Positions 15,940 to 23,279 of a stretch of DNA of 26,721 bases are shown here, one piece after another. How positions within the stretch are numbered: the first letter of the stretch is position 1; each line of letters begins with the position of its first letter. The notes below the pieces were generated by a model that was not told the origin of the DNA, ran no database searches, and saw only the letters and a program-made list of their open reading frames with translations. The position numbers were made by a program, and so were the translations under genes. Origin of the DNA: JAAGZL01 sp964628835 (lineage in GTDB: Bacteria > Pseudomonadota > Gammaproteobacteria > Chromatiales > Chromatiaceae); NCBI GenBank assembly GCA_964628835.1, contig CAZVME010000045.1, positions 1 to 26,721 on the forward strand, given 5' to 3'.

Positions 15940-16638
15940 ATGCAAAAGCTTTTCATTTCTGGTTTCTTCGTCACAACTTTATTTGTCGGAGGCTGTTCCA
16001 GCATGGCGGACATGGGCAATGCCATGCCTGACGTTCTAACTGATATTCCCCTCATCTACAGACCTGAAGTGCAACAGGGCAACGTGGTAACCCAGGAGAT
16101 GGTGGACAAACTGCAACCCGGTATGAACCGCAGACAGGTCACCTACATCCTCGGAACCCCGCTGCTGGTTGACGCCTTTCACCAGGACCGCTGGGACTAT
16201 ATCTACACCCGTGAAACCGGTGGTGGCGCAGGCAACAAGGAGCGGATCTCCCTGTTCTTTGAGGACGACACCCTGATCCGGGTTGAGGGGGATTTTCGTC
16301 CCCAACCGAGTGAGGACCCACTGGCCACAGGTGAAGAGACTGTATTCAGTGTCCCTAACTACAGTAAAAAGGAGAAGGGTTTCTTTACCCGCACCCTGGA
16401 GACCATGGGCATAGACACTGACGAGAAAGAGCGCGCGCCGAGCGCGGCCGGTCTGGGCAAGGATGACAAGCTACCGGAAATGGACAAGAGTGGTGAGGGT
16501 GAGCTTCCGCAGACAATAGATGAAGCACAGGCAGGCAACACACAAGAACAGGTAACGCAGGTGGATAACACCCCACAACCAAACCAGGAAGAGGAGAAGG
16601 GTTTCTTCAGTAGAACCCTGGAGGCGATCGGTTTCTAG
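15940..16638 (+). CDS. bamE: Outer membrane assembly lipoprotein BamE with long C-terminal extension
   Basis: BamE is a small lipoprotein of the BAM complex that inserts beta-barrel proteins in the outer membrane. The start ATG at 15940 gives a lipoprotein signal ending VGG-C19. The BamE fold spans about residues 38-120, with LQPGMNRRQVTYILGTP at 58-74 and DRWDYIY at 83-89. Classical BamE is about 110-120 residues, but this one has 232. The extra 110 are charged and low in complexity and contain the same 14-residue motif twice: EKGFFTRTLETMGI at 145-158 and EKGFFSRTLEAIGF at the very end (219-232). It keeps the conserved gammaproteobacterial position beside fur and the rnfH-ratA-smpB block. 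Confidence 0.92.
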   Translation: MQKLFISGFFVTTLFVGGCSSMADMGNAMPDVLTDIPLIYRPEVQQGNVVTQEMVDKLQPGMNRRQVTYILGTPLLVDAFHQDRWDYIYTRETGGGAGNKERISLFFEDDTLIRVEGDFRPQPSEDPLATGEETVFSVPNYSKKEKGFFTRTLETMGIDTDEKERAPSAAGLGKDDKLPEMDKSGEGELPQTIDEAQAGNTQEQVTQVDNTPQPNQEEEKGFFSRTLEAIGF

Positions 16639-16660
16639 TCGCCATCAAGCAAAAGCTTAA

Positions 16661-16698
16661 AAGCCGGCCACCGCAATTTGCGGTGGCCGGCTTTTTTT
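16661..16698 (+). terminator. Strong Rho-independent terminator of bamE
   Basis: GCCGGCCACCGCA (16663-16675) pairs perfectly with TGCGGTGGCCGGC (16679-16691) around a 3-nt loop, extended by flanking AA/TT, and is followed by seven T (16692-16698). It may also stop transcription from rnfH on the other strand, where a shorter T-rich stretch follows. Confidence 0.95.
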
Positions 16699-16720
16699 AT
16701 GGCGTCACACCAGCCGCAAC

Positions 16721-17044
16721 TTAGCCGCTCTTGACATCCTCAGACTCAGCCTTGGGCTTGTCAGCCTTGGCTGCGGCCTTCTTCTTGCGGGCCGCCTTGG
16801 GGTCGGCAATCAACTCGCGGTAGATCTCTATCCTGTCACCACTGCTTAGCTCGTAATCCAGTTTCACCGTTTTTCCATAGATACCAACCTTGGCGCTCTC
16901 AGGATCAATCTCAGGAAACTGCTCAGAAATGTTTGATTGCACAATGGCACTCTTCGCATCCGTACCCTTTTCAACCGAAATCTTTAAGATAACCTGTTGC
17001 TGTGGAATGGCGTATACCACCTCGACCTCAATTTGTTCATTCAC
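16721..17044 (-). CDS. rnfH: RnfH family ubiquitin-like protein (RatB)
   Basis: This member of the RnfH/UPF0125 family has a beta-grasp fold of uncertain function, encoded next to RatA. Conserved stretches are VEVVYAIPQQQ (7-17), FPEIDPESAKVGIYGK (43-58) and GDRIEIYRELIADPK (69-83), followed by a Lys/Ala-rich tail. I chose the GTG at 17042-17044 (107 residues): it follows an AGAGG site, and the family begins just before this point. Starting at 17080 would add residues without homology. The start overlaps the ratA stop by 8 bp, indicating translational coupling. Confidence 0.9.
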   Translation of the reverse strand: MNEQIEVEVVYAIPQQQVILKISVEKGTDAKSAIVQSNISEQFPEIDPESAKVGIYGKTVKLDYELSSGDRIEIYRELIADPKAARKKKAAAKADKPKAESEDVKSG

Positions 17045-17474
17045 TACCGTATACCTCTTCAGCTCTTTTACAGAATGCATCCACTAGAGTATTTGCAACC
17101 TGATGAAACACCGTCCCAAAGGCGGCATTTATTATCTTCCCGGAGAGATCAAAATCCAACTCCAGCTCTACCTTGCAGGCGTCCTCACGCAGGGCCTTGA
17201 ACACCCAGTCACCTTTCAGGTGTTTGAATGGTCCTTCAACCAGCTCAATGTTCATACTCTCACCTGAAACCATCCGGTTGCAGGTGGAAAACTTCTGGCT
17301 TACCCCCAGCCTGGCCACTTCCAGCTCGGCACACACCTTATCATCAGTACGGCTCAGCAACGTGGTAGAACTGCACCAAGGCAGAAACTCCGGGTAGGAT
17401 TCTACATCATTTACCAGATCGAACATCTGTCTGGCAGAATACATCACCAAAGCAGATTTTTTGACAACAGCCAA
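17037..17474 (-). CDS. ratA: START/SRPBCC-domain protein RatA (PasT)
   Basis: The 145-residue protein belongs to the RatA/PasT group of START-domain (SRPBCC) proteins. In E. coli it was described as a ribosome association toxin and is related to mitochondrial Coq10. It shows the family N-terminus KKSALVMYSARQMFDLVNDV and the YPEFLPWC motif. The first codon is TTG (17472-17474), supported by GGAG 7 nt upstream and by collinearity with the E. coli N-terminus. This site lies inside the end of the transporter gene, so the two genes overlap by 31 bp. Gene order ratA-rnfH-bamE is conserved. Confidence 0.93.
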   Translation of the reverse strand: MAVVKKSALVMYSARQMFDLVNDVESYPEFLPWCSSTTLLSRTDDKVCAELEVARLGVSQKFSTCNRMVSGESMNIELVEGPFKHLKGDWVFKALREDACKVELELDFDLSGKIINAAFGTVFHQVANTLVDAFCKRAEEVYGSE

Positions 17475-18883
17475 TCAACTACTCCAATCGCGTTCAAAAA
17501 TACAATCACCACCGCTACCGGCGTAATATACCTGATTAGCAACCTCCAGATCACATAGAAAATGCTAAAACTTATATTAAACTCATCCACCGATGAGTTC
17601 CGAGTCATGCTCCATCCAGCGAATATAGCAATCAACAGACCACCCATTGGCAGCATAATATTGGCCGTCAGGTAGTCCAGCAGGTCAAAAAATGTCTTGC
17701 CGAATAACTGGAAGCCCTCGCCCGACCAGATATTGAAGGAGAATACGCTCCCCAGACCGAGCAGCCACACCGACAGTCCCACCCAGATGGATGCCCTGAT
17801 CCGGCTCATGCTCCGGTTCTCCACTAGCCATGCCACCGCAGGTTCAATCAGGGAGATACCCGAGGTCCAGGCTGCAAATACCAGCAGTATAAAGAATATG
17901 GTGCCAAATATATGGCCTCCGGGCATGGCCCCAAAGGCGATGGGCAGGGTCTGAAAGATCAGGCCGGGACCGGCAGCCGGCTCCAGGCCGTTGGCAAATA
18001 CTATGGGGAAGATGGCCATACCTGCGATCAGGGCCACAGCGGTATCCAGCACTGCAATCATGGTGGCCGATGCAGCAATGGAGCTGCCCTTGGGCATGTA
18101 TGAGCCATATACCATGATGGCGCCCATGCCCAGACTGAGGGTAAAGAATGCATGACCCATGGCGATTAGCATGGGCCCGCCATCAAAGCTGCAACTATCC
18201 ACACCCCTAAGAATCTCACACTTGTAGAACACCTTGCTGAAGTCGGGGGTAAATAGAAAATCCAGCCCCTGGTCGAAGGCCCCGGTGTTATAGGCGTAGC
18301 CCAACAGCAACAGTAGCAGTACAAACAGGGCCGGCATCAGGATCCGCACTGCCTTCTCCAGCCCATGGCGCACCCCACGGGCCACCACCACCATGCACAT
18401 CACCATAAACAGGGTGTGCCAGGCCAGCAGTCGTTCCGGGTCACTAACCAGAGCACTGAATATACTCTGCACCCCATCTGCGGTGACCCCGTTGAATACC
18501 CCGGCCCCGGTGCGAAATACGTAGGATAAGGCCCATCCGGCAATAACGCTGTAGTAGGAGAGGATAAAAAAACCCGCCAACACCCCGCCCCACCCCAGAA
18601 AAACCCAGGCGCGTCCGGCCTTCTCGTCACTAGCCAGGGTACGCATGGTGTTGATAGGGCTCTGGCGCCCCCGGCGGCCGATCATTATCTCAGCCATCAT
18701 GATGGGTACACCCACAATGGCGATACAGGCCAGATACACCGCCACAAAGGCGCCGCCACCATTCTCGCCGGTGATATAGGGGAATTTCCAGATATTTCCC
18801 AGACCAACGGCAGAACCCGTTGCCGCCAGGATAAACATCAGACGGTTTGACCATTGGCCGTGAATAGAGGTGCGTTCAGTCAT
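17444..18883 (-). CDS. Sodium-dependent transporter, NSS/SNF family
   Basis: The 479-residue inner-membrane protein is of the neurotransmitter:sodium symporter (LeuT-like) family, which imports amino acids or related solutes with Na+. The TM1 signature AATGSAVGLGNIWKFPY is at about 20-36, where the unwound Na+/substrate segment lies. A further 10-11 hydrophobic segments follow, including the TM6-region GMGAIMVYGSYMP stretch. The substrate cannot be told from the sequence. The gene sits between smpB and ratA, two genes adjacent in E. coli, and its 3' end overlaps ratA by 31 bp. A long inverted repeat precedes it and may form its mRNA leader. Confidence 0.93.
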   Translation of the reverse strand: MTERTSIHGQWSNRLMFILAATGSAVGLGNIWKFPYITGENGGGAFVAVYLACIAIVGVPIMMAEIMIGRRGRQSPINTMRTLASDEKAGRAWVFLGWGGVLAGFFILSYYSVIAGWALSYVFRTGAGVFNGVTADGVQSIFSALVSDPERLLAWHTLFMVMCMVVVARGVRHGLEKAVRILMPALFVLLLLLLGYAYNTGAFDQGLDFLFTPDFSKVFYKCEILRGVDSCSFDGGPMLIAMGHAFFTLSLGMGAIMVYGSYMPKGSSIAASATMIAVLDTAVALIAGMAIFPIVFANGLEPAAGPGLIFQTLPIAFGAMPGGHIFGTIFFILLVFAAWTSGISLIEPAVAWLVENRSMSRIRASIWVGLSVWLLGLGSVFSFNIWSGEGFQLFGKTFFDLLDYLTANIMLPMGGLLIAIFAGWSMTRNSSVDEFNISFSIFYVIWRLLIRYITPVAVVIVFLNAIGVVDWLLSKNLLW

Positions 18884-19201
18884 AATCTATCGTCCCATGA
18901 ACTGTTCAGTGGTCAGGTGCCTGCCATACAGTACAGAACCCTGATCGATTTAGCCCGAAGGCCCCCCGGTTCTGTACTAAACACGGATATGCATACAAAG
19001 TCTGGCATCAACCAAAAACTCATCCATACACATGAACACGGGCTACATCAGGGTGACTCAAAATATTATTTATTATGTAAGATTCGGAGCGGTGGCCACA
19101 CCGCATCCCAAGGCTATATTCTTAATTAAATTCACCCTCAGGACAAGGAGGACATTTTTTTTACGCTCTCTGCTGGCATATATGGCATTGGCTCGAATAC
19201 A
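18884..19201. other. Divergent intergenic region between the NSS transporter and smpB
   Basis: This 318-bp stretch holds the 11-bp inverted repeat at 18930-18978 and otherwise no gene I can support. An AAGGAGG-like sequence near 19145 is followed by a T-run, not a start codon, and seems accidental. Promoters for both flanking genes must lie here but I cannot pick them confidently. Confidence 0.5.
18930..18978 (-). promoter_or_regulatory. Large leader hairpin upstream of the NSS transporter gene
   Basis: AGTACAGAACC (18930-18940) and GGTTCTGTACT (18968-18978) are perfect 11-bp complements separated by 27 bp. On the minus strand, the transporter transcript direction, the interior also contains GCC-TTCG-GGC, a small stem capped by the stable UUCG tetraloop. 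The structure starts about 46 nt upstream of the transporter start codon. It fits a regulatory leader, but I recognise no known riboswitch class. A DNA-level operator is the alternative. Confidence 0.55.
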
Positions 19202-19210
19202 ATGCCCGCC

Positions 19211-19693
19211 ATGGCGAAGAAACCAAAAAAGAAGGCCGGGAACGCTGGCAGCACCATTGCCCTGAATAAGAAGGCCAAGCACGAATACTTCATAGAGGAT
19301 CGATATGAGGCCGGTCTCGCCCTGCAAGGATGGGAAGTCAAAAGCCTGCGTGAAGGCAGGTTGCAGCTAAGCGAGAGCTACGTCACCATCAAAGATGCAG
19401 AGGCCTTTCTGTTTGGTGCCCACATCACCGCCCTGCCCACCGCATCCAAGCATGTCCATGCCGACCCGATGCGTACCCGCAAGCTGCTGCTGCACCGCAA
19501 GGAGCTGGATAAGCTCATCGGCCTGGTGGAACGCCGTGGCTTTACCCTGGTGCCCCTGGCCATGTACTGGAAAAAGGGCAATGCCAAGCTTGAGATCGGT
19601 CTGGCCAAGGGTAAAAAACTCCATGATAAACGCGCCACCGACAAGGAACGCGACTGGCAGCGCGACAAGCAGCGCATCCTCAAGCATAGCTGA
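19211..19693 (+). CDS. smpB: SsrA-binding protein SmpB
   Basis: SmpB binds tmRNA and brings it to stalled ribosomes for trans-translation. The sequence is typical: ALNKKAKHEYFI, LQGWEVKSLREG, EAFLFGAHI, TRKLLLHRKELDKL and the C-terminal tail KGKKLHDKRATDKERDWQ. I chose the ATG at 19211 (MAKKPKKK), which aligns with E. coli SmpB. An ATG three codons upstream (19202) is equally possible, and neither has a clear Shine-Dalgarno. Its RNA partner ssrA is encoded 1.6 kb downstream. Confidence 0.97.
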   Translation: MAKKPKKKAGNAGSTIALNKKAKHEYFIEDRYEAGLALQGWEVKSLREGRLQLSESYVTIKDAEAFLFGAHITALPTASKHVHADPMRTRKLLLHRKELDKLIGLVERRGFTLVPLAMYWKKGNAKLEIGLAKGKKLHDKRATDKERDWQRDKQRILKHS

Positions 19694-19833
19694 GCCTTCC
19701 TAGGGCCGGTTAACGCACCTGCCCAACTGGTCTAAACCGCGAAAATTGCACCGCCCCCAACCGGCAATAATGTGCTGGTCTGCTAGACTTAGTGTGCTGG
19801 TTGGACAAACTAAAGTGGTTCATGGAGGGCGCA

Positions 19834-20208
19834 ATGAACAGATTTAAATCGCTATGCCTTACCGCGATATGTGCGATTGTGGTTATGGGTATCTCTTCTG
19901 GTGGGGCCAGTGCCCAACAGGCTAGCTGGGACCCACATTACGGCGACGCAGCCGTTTCCAACTACGATGGCGCATTTATCAAGGTGGGCAGTAAAGGCAG
20001 AAGAAACACCGCCATTGCTCTTGGCGCCATTGCCCTTGGCACCATACTATATAATCAAAACCGTAATTATCATGGTAGATACGACCAAGGGCGAGCGGAC
20101 GCGCATATAAACTGGTGTTATAACAGATTTCGCTCATATCGCGACTTCGACAACACCTTTCAACCCTATAATGGTCCGCGACGGGAGTGTATTTCACCTT
20201 ACTATTAG
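19834..20208 (+). CDS. Secreted BA14K-like small protein
   Basis: The 124-residue protein has a clear signal peptide (residues 1-27, cleavage after ASA) and a central hydrophobic Ala/Leu segment at about 58-73. Its C-terminal motif is WCYNRFRSYRDFDNTF at 94-109 with a second Cys at 119, resembling the BA14K family (PF07886-type) pattern of a Cys-containing RYRSYD motif followed by YxGxRxxC. BA14K proteins are known from Brucella as immunoreactive, lectin-like envelope proteins. Function here is unknown. The ATG at 19834 follows GGAGGG with 4-nt spacing. It has its own terminator. Confidence 0.7.
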   Translation: MNRFKSLCLTAICAIVVMGISSGGASAQQASWDPHYGDAAVSNYDGAFIKVGSKGRRNTAIALGAIALGTILYNQNRNYHGRYDQGRADAHINWCYNRFRSYRDFDNTFQPYNGPRRECISPYY

Positions 20209-20231
20209 GCAAAGACCTACTGTCAATACAG

Positions 20232-20257
20232 GGCCCGCGATAGTCGCAGGCCTTTTT
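20232..20257 (+). terminator. Rho-independent terminator of the BA14K-like gene
   Basis: GGCCCGCGA (20232-20240) pairs with TCGCAGGCC (20244-20252) with one C/A mismatch around a 3-nt loop, followed by five T (20253-20257) and a further pyrimidine stretch. Confidence 0.75.
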
Positions 20258-20296
20258 CTTTCGCATGTGCCTCGCAGTCACAGACATCGACCTATT

Positions 20297-20956
20297 TCAA
20301 GTTCGCCTCCTCACCGTTCCCAGTAGCCCCGCCAGACCAGATCCAAGCAACCAGATCGCCGCAGGGACAGGCACCGGGTTTGCCTCCAGCGTCCAACTCG
20401 ATCCGCCTGCCGCTCCCGGCGTACCAAGATCCCCATCACCATACGGGGTGACACTAAGGGCATAATCTGCCCCATCCAATGGAAGTCCAACCGTCCCAGC
20501 CAGCTCCCTACTCACCCCGGCTACCGCAAAACCAGAGGTGTACTCCAACCTGATAATCTCCACACCACCGTTGCCCAAAATTATCTCATCGACACTGTTA
20601 GACAGGGTAAAGCCAGAGTAGACATAATCAGCCCCATAGCCTCCGTTTGTGGAGAGATCACCACTTCTCCCAAACACCATATAGCCATACGGGATGAGAG
20701 TAAGGGCCGCACCAAAATCCACAACATGCAGATCACTACCGCCGTCTGAGAGGGTAATACCATTCAGGTCCAGACTATTCCCAGTCAGGTTATGCACCTC
20801 AAACCACTCACCGTTAGCATCAGATACCGCTGCTGGGTTGGCCATTACCTCGCTTATGATCAAATCTCCGGGGGAGATTGACGCAGCAGAGAGATTCAGG
20901 GGGTTAGTAGATGTGAAAATCAAGACCAGCAGGCCCAACAACTTTGTTCCATCCAT
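20297..20956 (-). CDS. Lamin-tail-domain protein with PEP-CTERM/VPLPA-type sorting tail
   Basis: The 219-residue exported protein has a signal peptide at 1-25 and a lamin tail domain over about 30-135. The domain is marked by DLIISEVMANP, GEWFEVHNLTG and LDLNGITLSDGG. The C-terminal tail VPVPAAIWLLGSGLAGLLG (195-213) ends in RRR, the short-motif plus membrane-helix plus basic-cluster layout of PEP-CTERM/VPLPA-CTERM proteins. Such tails are processed by exosortases, and the proteins are linked to extracellular polysaccharide. No exosortase is in the window. I chose the ATG at 20954-20956, which follows GGAGGAA. The open frame extends 70 codons upstream but without homology or signal sequence. 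Confidence 0.8.
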   Translation of the reverse strand: MDGTKLLGLLVLIFTSTNPLNLSAASISPGDLIISEVMANPAAVSDANGEWFEVHNLTGNSLDLNGITLSDGGSDLHVVDFGAALTLIPYGYMVFGRSGDLSTNGGYGADYVYSGFTLSNSVDEIILGNGGVEIIRLEYTSGFAVAGVSRELAGTVGLPLDGADYALSVTPYGDGDLGTPGAAGGSSWTLEANPVPVPAAIWLLGSGLAGLLGTVRRRT

Positions 20957-21283
20957 GGTAGTTCCTCCGTGATTATATTTTTCGCAACACCAATCCTGGT
21001 GACAGCTATTTAAATCCGCAACCAATGACGGCAACGGACTGTTACAGAGAGTAATCAGGAATGGATGGCAAAAGATATGCAGAAGAGCTGCATAAGAGAT
21101 ACGACATGGAATCCATTCCATTACTTCTATCCAAAAACGCCATCTGCAAGCAGCAATCACCTGCAATAAGCATGGACATTATTGACCACAACAGCGCCGA
21201 AAACAAGGGTAGGCTACCCTTACTGATAAAACATGGCAAGGAACCATCCAGCCATATATAATGTCAATTGGTTTGTAACCACT
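20957..21283. other. Intergenic region upstream of ssrA
   Basis: These 327 bp hold the ssrA promoter near the right end and a dyad (AAGGGTAG, G, CTACCCTT at 21205-21221). A 66-codon open frame at 21061-21261 has no homology I recognise and no well-spaced ribosome binding site. It also runs through the dyad and the ssrA -10 box, so I do not call it a gene. Confidence 0.5.
21233..21262 (+). promoter_or_regulatory. Probable ssrA promoter
   Basis: A perfect TATAAT (21257-21262) lies 22 bp before the mature tmRNA 5' end. ATGGCA (21233-21238) is a 4/6 match to the -35 box at 18-bp spacing. The distance implies a short 5' leader removed by RNase P, as is usual for tmRNA. Confidence 0.6.
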
Positions 21284-21659
21284 GGGGGCGACATTGGCTT
21301 CGACGTGGGTGGCAAAACCTTAGGTGCATGCCGAGGATACAGATACCCTCGTAAATAATTCTGTACCATTATAGTTGCCAACGACGACAACTACGCTCTC
21401 GCCGCTTAATAACCGGTAGAAGCCGTCTGACTGGAGCCGTGCTTGTGCGTCCAGGTCCTTCGGGACATTCAGGCGTCATATCTCACAGGATCGCGATGAA
21501 ACACGTCTGGGGTGGATTCGCTAAAACTTAACCGGAATCGCTGTATATATGCCCTGTCTGTCGGGCGGTATCCAGTTAAACATAATCGACAGCTCTAAGC
21601 ATGTAGAGCCGAGGGCAGAGTACTTGCGGACGCGGGTTCGATTCCCGCCGCCTCCACCA
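21284..21659 (+). ncRNA. ssrA: Transfer-messenger RNA (tmRNA)
   Basis: The RNA rescues stalled ribosomes and tags the nascent peptide for proteolysis. The 5' end GGGGGCG pairs with CGCCTCC near the 3' end (one G-U), followed by encoded ACCA (21656-21659). A T-arm with stem GCGGG/CCCGC precedes it. The tag frame runs from GCC at 21377 to two stop codons at 21407-21412 and encodes ANDDNYALAA, one residue different from E. coli ANDENYALAA. TAGTT lies just before the resume codon. It is a one-piece tmRNA of 376 nt. Its 3' end faces an integrase, and ssrA is a classic integration target. Confidence 0.98.
21633..21659 (+). other. Probable attachment site (attL) at the ssrA 3' end
   Basis: The T-arm and acceptor end of ssrA lie 164 bp before an integrase of the family that commonly targets tRNA or tmRNA 3' ends. 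By established behaviour of these elements the crossover core should lie within this segment and be repeated at the far end of the island. The second copy is outside the window, so the exact core is unknown. Confidence 0.6.
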
Positions 21660-21670
21660 TCACCACATCT

Positions 21671-21696
21671 AAAGCCGTCCTAGGACGGCTTTTTTT
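21671..21696 (+). terminator. Rho-independent terminator after ssrA
   Basis: AAAGCCGTCC (21671-21680) is followed at once by TAGGACGGCTTT, an almost complete palindrome forming a stem of about 10 bp, then a run of T to 21696. It lies on the island side of the presumed attachment core, so it may have been supplied by the integrated element. Confidence 0.88.
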
Positions 21697-21763
21697 GTGC
21701 CTAAATACAGCCAGTTACCGCTATTTATAGTCTAATACAACCCTATAACATCCATTGACAGCC

Positions 21764-21823
21764 GGGGGTAACTGGGGGCAAGATTAGGGGCAAGTGACCA
21801 ACACCAACAAGGAGTTGCCCCCA
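21764..21823 (+). promoter_or_regulatory. Direct and inverted repeats in front of the integrase gene
   Basis: Three imperfect direct repeats occur in succession: GGGGGTAACT (21764), GGGGGCAAGAT (21774) and AGGGGCAAGT (21786). TGGGGGCAA (21773-21781) is also a perfect 9-bp complement of TTGCCCCCA (21815-21823), which touches the integrase start codon. AAGGAG (21809-21814) lies in the intervening loop. They may be arm-type integrase binding sites, an autoregulatory operator, or an mRNA hairpin limiting integrase translation. Confidence 0.55.
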
Positions 21824-23041
21824 ATGCCACTATCAGATACCGCAATCCGTAACGCCAAACCAGGCGATAAAGCCAAGAAAATGTTTGATGGTGGCGGGCT
21901 TTATTTGGAAGTCGCCCCCAGCGGGGGCAAGTGGTGGCGGTTGAAATATCGCTTCGATGGTAAAGAAAAACGGCTCTCCCTTGGCGTTTACCCAGATGTA
22001 TCACTAAAGGATGCCAGAGAAAGGCGCAACGAAGCCCGCAAGCTGCTGGCCAATGAAATTGACCCCAGTGAAAACCGCAAGGCAGCGAAGGCGGCAAAAG
22101 TTGAACGGGCAGCTAACAGCTTCGAGGTAGTAGCACGGGAGTGGTTCGCCAAATACGAACCTAATTGGTCGGCCAACCATGCAAATCGAATCATTCGCAG
22201 ATTGGAGCGGGATATCTTCCCCTGGATTGGCGGCAAGGCCATTGCTGATATTACCGCGCCACAACTGCTGGAATCTGTCCAACGGATTGAAAAGCGCGGT
22301 GCGCTGGAAACCGCACATCGTGCATTAGGGAACTGTGGTCAGGTGTTTCGGTATGCCGTCGCCACCGGGAGAGCTGAACGCGACCCTTCCAGCGATTTGA
22401 AAGGCGCACTCCCACCAGTTAAAGGAACCCACTTTGCCGCTGTTACTGAGCCAAAGAAAGCGGCTGAAGTATTGCGCGCATTAGATGGTTATGAAGGCAC
22501 CCTTCCGGTACGCTGTGCCCTACGCCTTGCCCCGCTGGTATTTGTCCGCCCTGGTGAACTACGCCATGCACAATGGGATGATATCGACCTGGACAGTGCA
22601 GAGTGGCGCTATACCGTCAGCAAAACCAAGACCCAGCACATCGTTCCCCTATCCACTCAGGCAATAGAGATACTGCAAGAACTCCACCCCCTTACCGGTC
22701 GTGGCCGGTATGTCTTCCCCAGCGCACGAAACCCGAAGGGTGACCGCCCTATGAGTGATAATGCAGTATTGTCTGCAATGCGCCGGATGGGGATTGATAA
22801 AGATGAAATGAGCGGCCATGGTTTCCGGGCTATGGCCCGAACCATATTGGATGAGGTATTAGGCTTCCGGCCTGATTATATAGAACACCAACTGGCCCAT
22901 GCGGTACGCGACCCTAACGGACGCGCCTACAACCGCACGGCACATCTACCAGAACGTAAGAAGATGATGCAGGAGTGGTCTGATTACCTCGACAAGCTAA
23001 AGGCAGGCGCGGAGATCATCCCCATAAACCAGAGCGCATAG
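21824..23041 (+). CDS. Tyrosine integrase, P4-type with DUF4102 arm-binding domain
   Basis: Site-specific recombinases of this group integrate and excise genomic islands at tRNA or tmRNA genes. The 405-residue protein has the N-terminal arm-binding domain (LSDTAIRNAKPGDK, then DGGGLYLEV and WWRLKYRFDGKEKRLSLG), a SAM-like core-binding domain (about 98-185) and the catalytic domain. R242 (in VRPGELR), H332 and R335 (HGFR), H355/H359 and Tyr369 (in AYNRT) form the active-site set, so it looks intact. I chose the ATG at 21824 with AAGGAG nine nt upstream. A GTG at 21794 is less likely because it precedes this site. Confidence 0.95.
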   Translation: MPLSDTAIRNAKPGDKAKKMFDGGGLYLEVAPSGGKWWRLKYRFDGKEKRLSLGVYPDVSLKDARERRNEARKLLANEIDPSENRKAAKAAKVERAANSFEVVAREWFAKYEPNWSANHANRIIRRLERDIFPWIGGKAIADITAPQLLESVQRIEKRGALETAHRALGNCGQVFRYAVATGRAERDPSSDLKGALPPVKGTHFAAVTEPKKAAEVLRALDGYEGTLPVRCALRLAPLVFVRPGELRHAQWDDIDLDSAEWRYTVSKTKTQHIVPLSTQAIEILQELHPLTGRGRYVFPSARNPKGDRPMSDNAVLSAMRRMGIDKDEMSGHGFRAMARTILDEVLGFRPDYIEHQLAHAVRDPNGRAYNRTAHLPERKKMMQEWSDYLDKLKAGAEIIPINQSA

Positions 23042-23113
23042 ACCGCACTTGGGAGCCCCTTGGGGCGGACGGGACGGCGGGCGGGGGATCAAAAACAAGC
23101 AGAGGTAATTTAC

Positions 23114-23182
23114 ACATAATGCAAACTATGCGGCGAAGCGAACAATGCGGTTTTTGCATTGCGCATAATTCCAGCATTATGT
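23114..23182. repeat. Three-tier nested inverted repeat
   Basis: Three helices nest in order. ACATAATGC (23114-23122) pairs with GCATTATGT (23174-23182), TATGCG (23127-23132) with CGCATA (23162-23167), and CAATGC (23143-23148) with GCATTG (23156-23161). All pair perfectly, and the only large asymmetry is a 10-nt bulge on the left arm. The innermost loop is GGTTTTT. Co-linear nesting of three independent pairings is unlikely by chance. Confidence 0.7.
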
Positions 23183-23279
23183 TCATTTGCCGACCACCGA
23201 TTATGGTTGGGCAGGCAGCACCAAGCTCTTAACGAAAGCGCAAACAATGGCGGGCGGGAAAGACCAGCGCCGTGCGGAG

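Noticed and set aside
21061..21261. 66-codon plus-strand frame before ssrA
   Set aside because: There is no well-spaced ribosome binding site and no domain, and it overlaps the ssrA -10 box.
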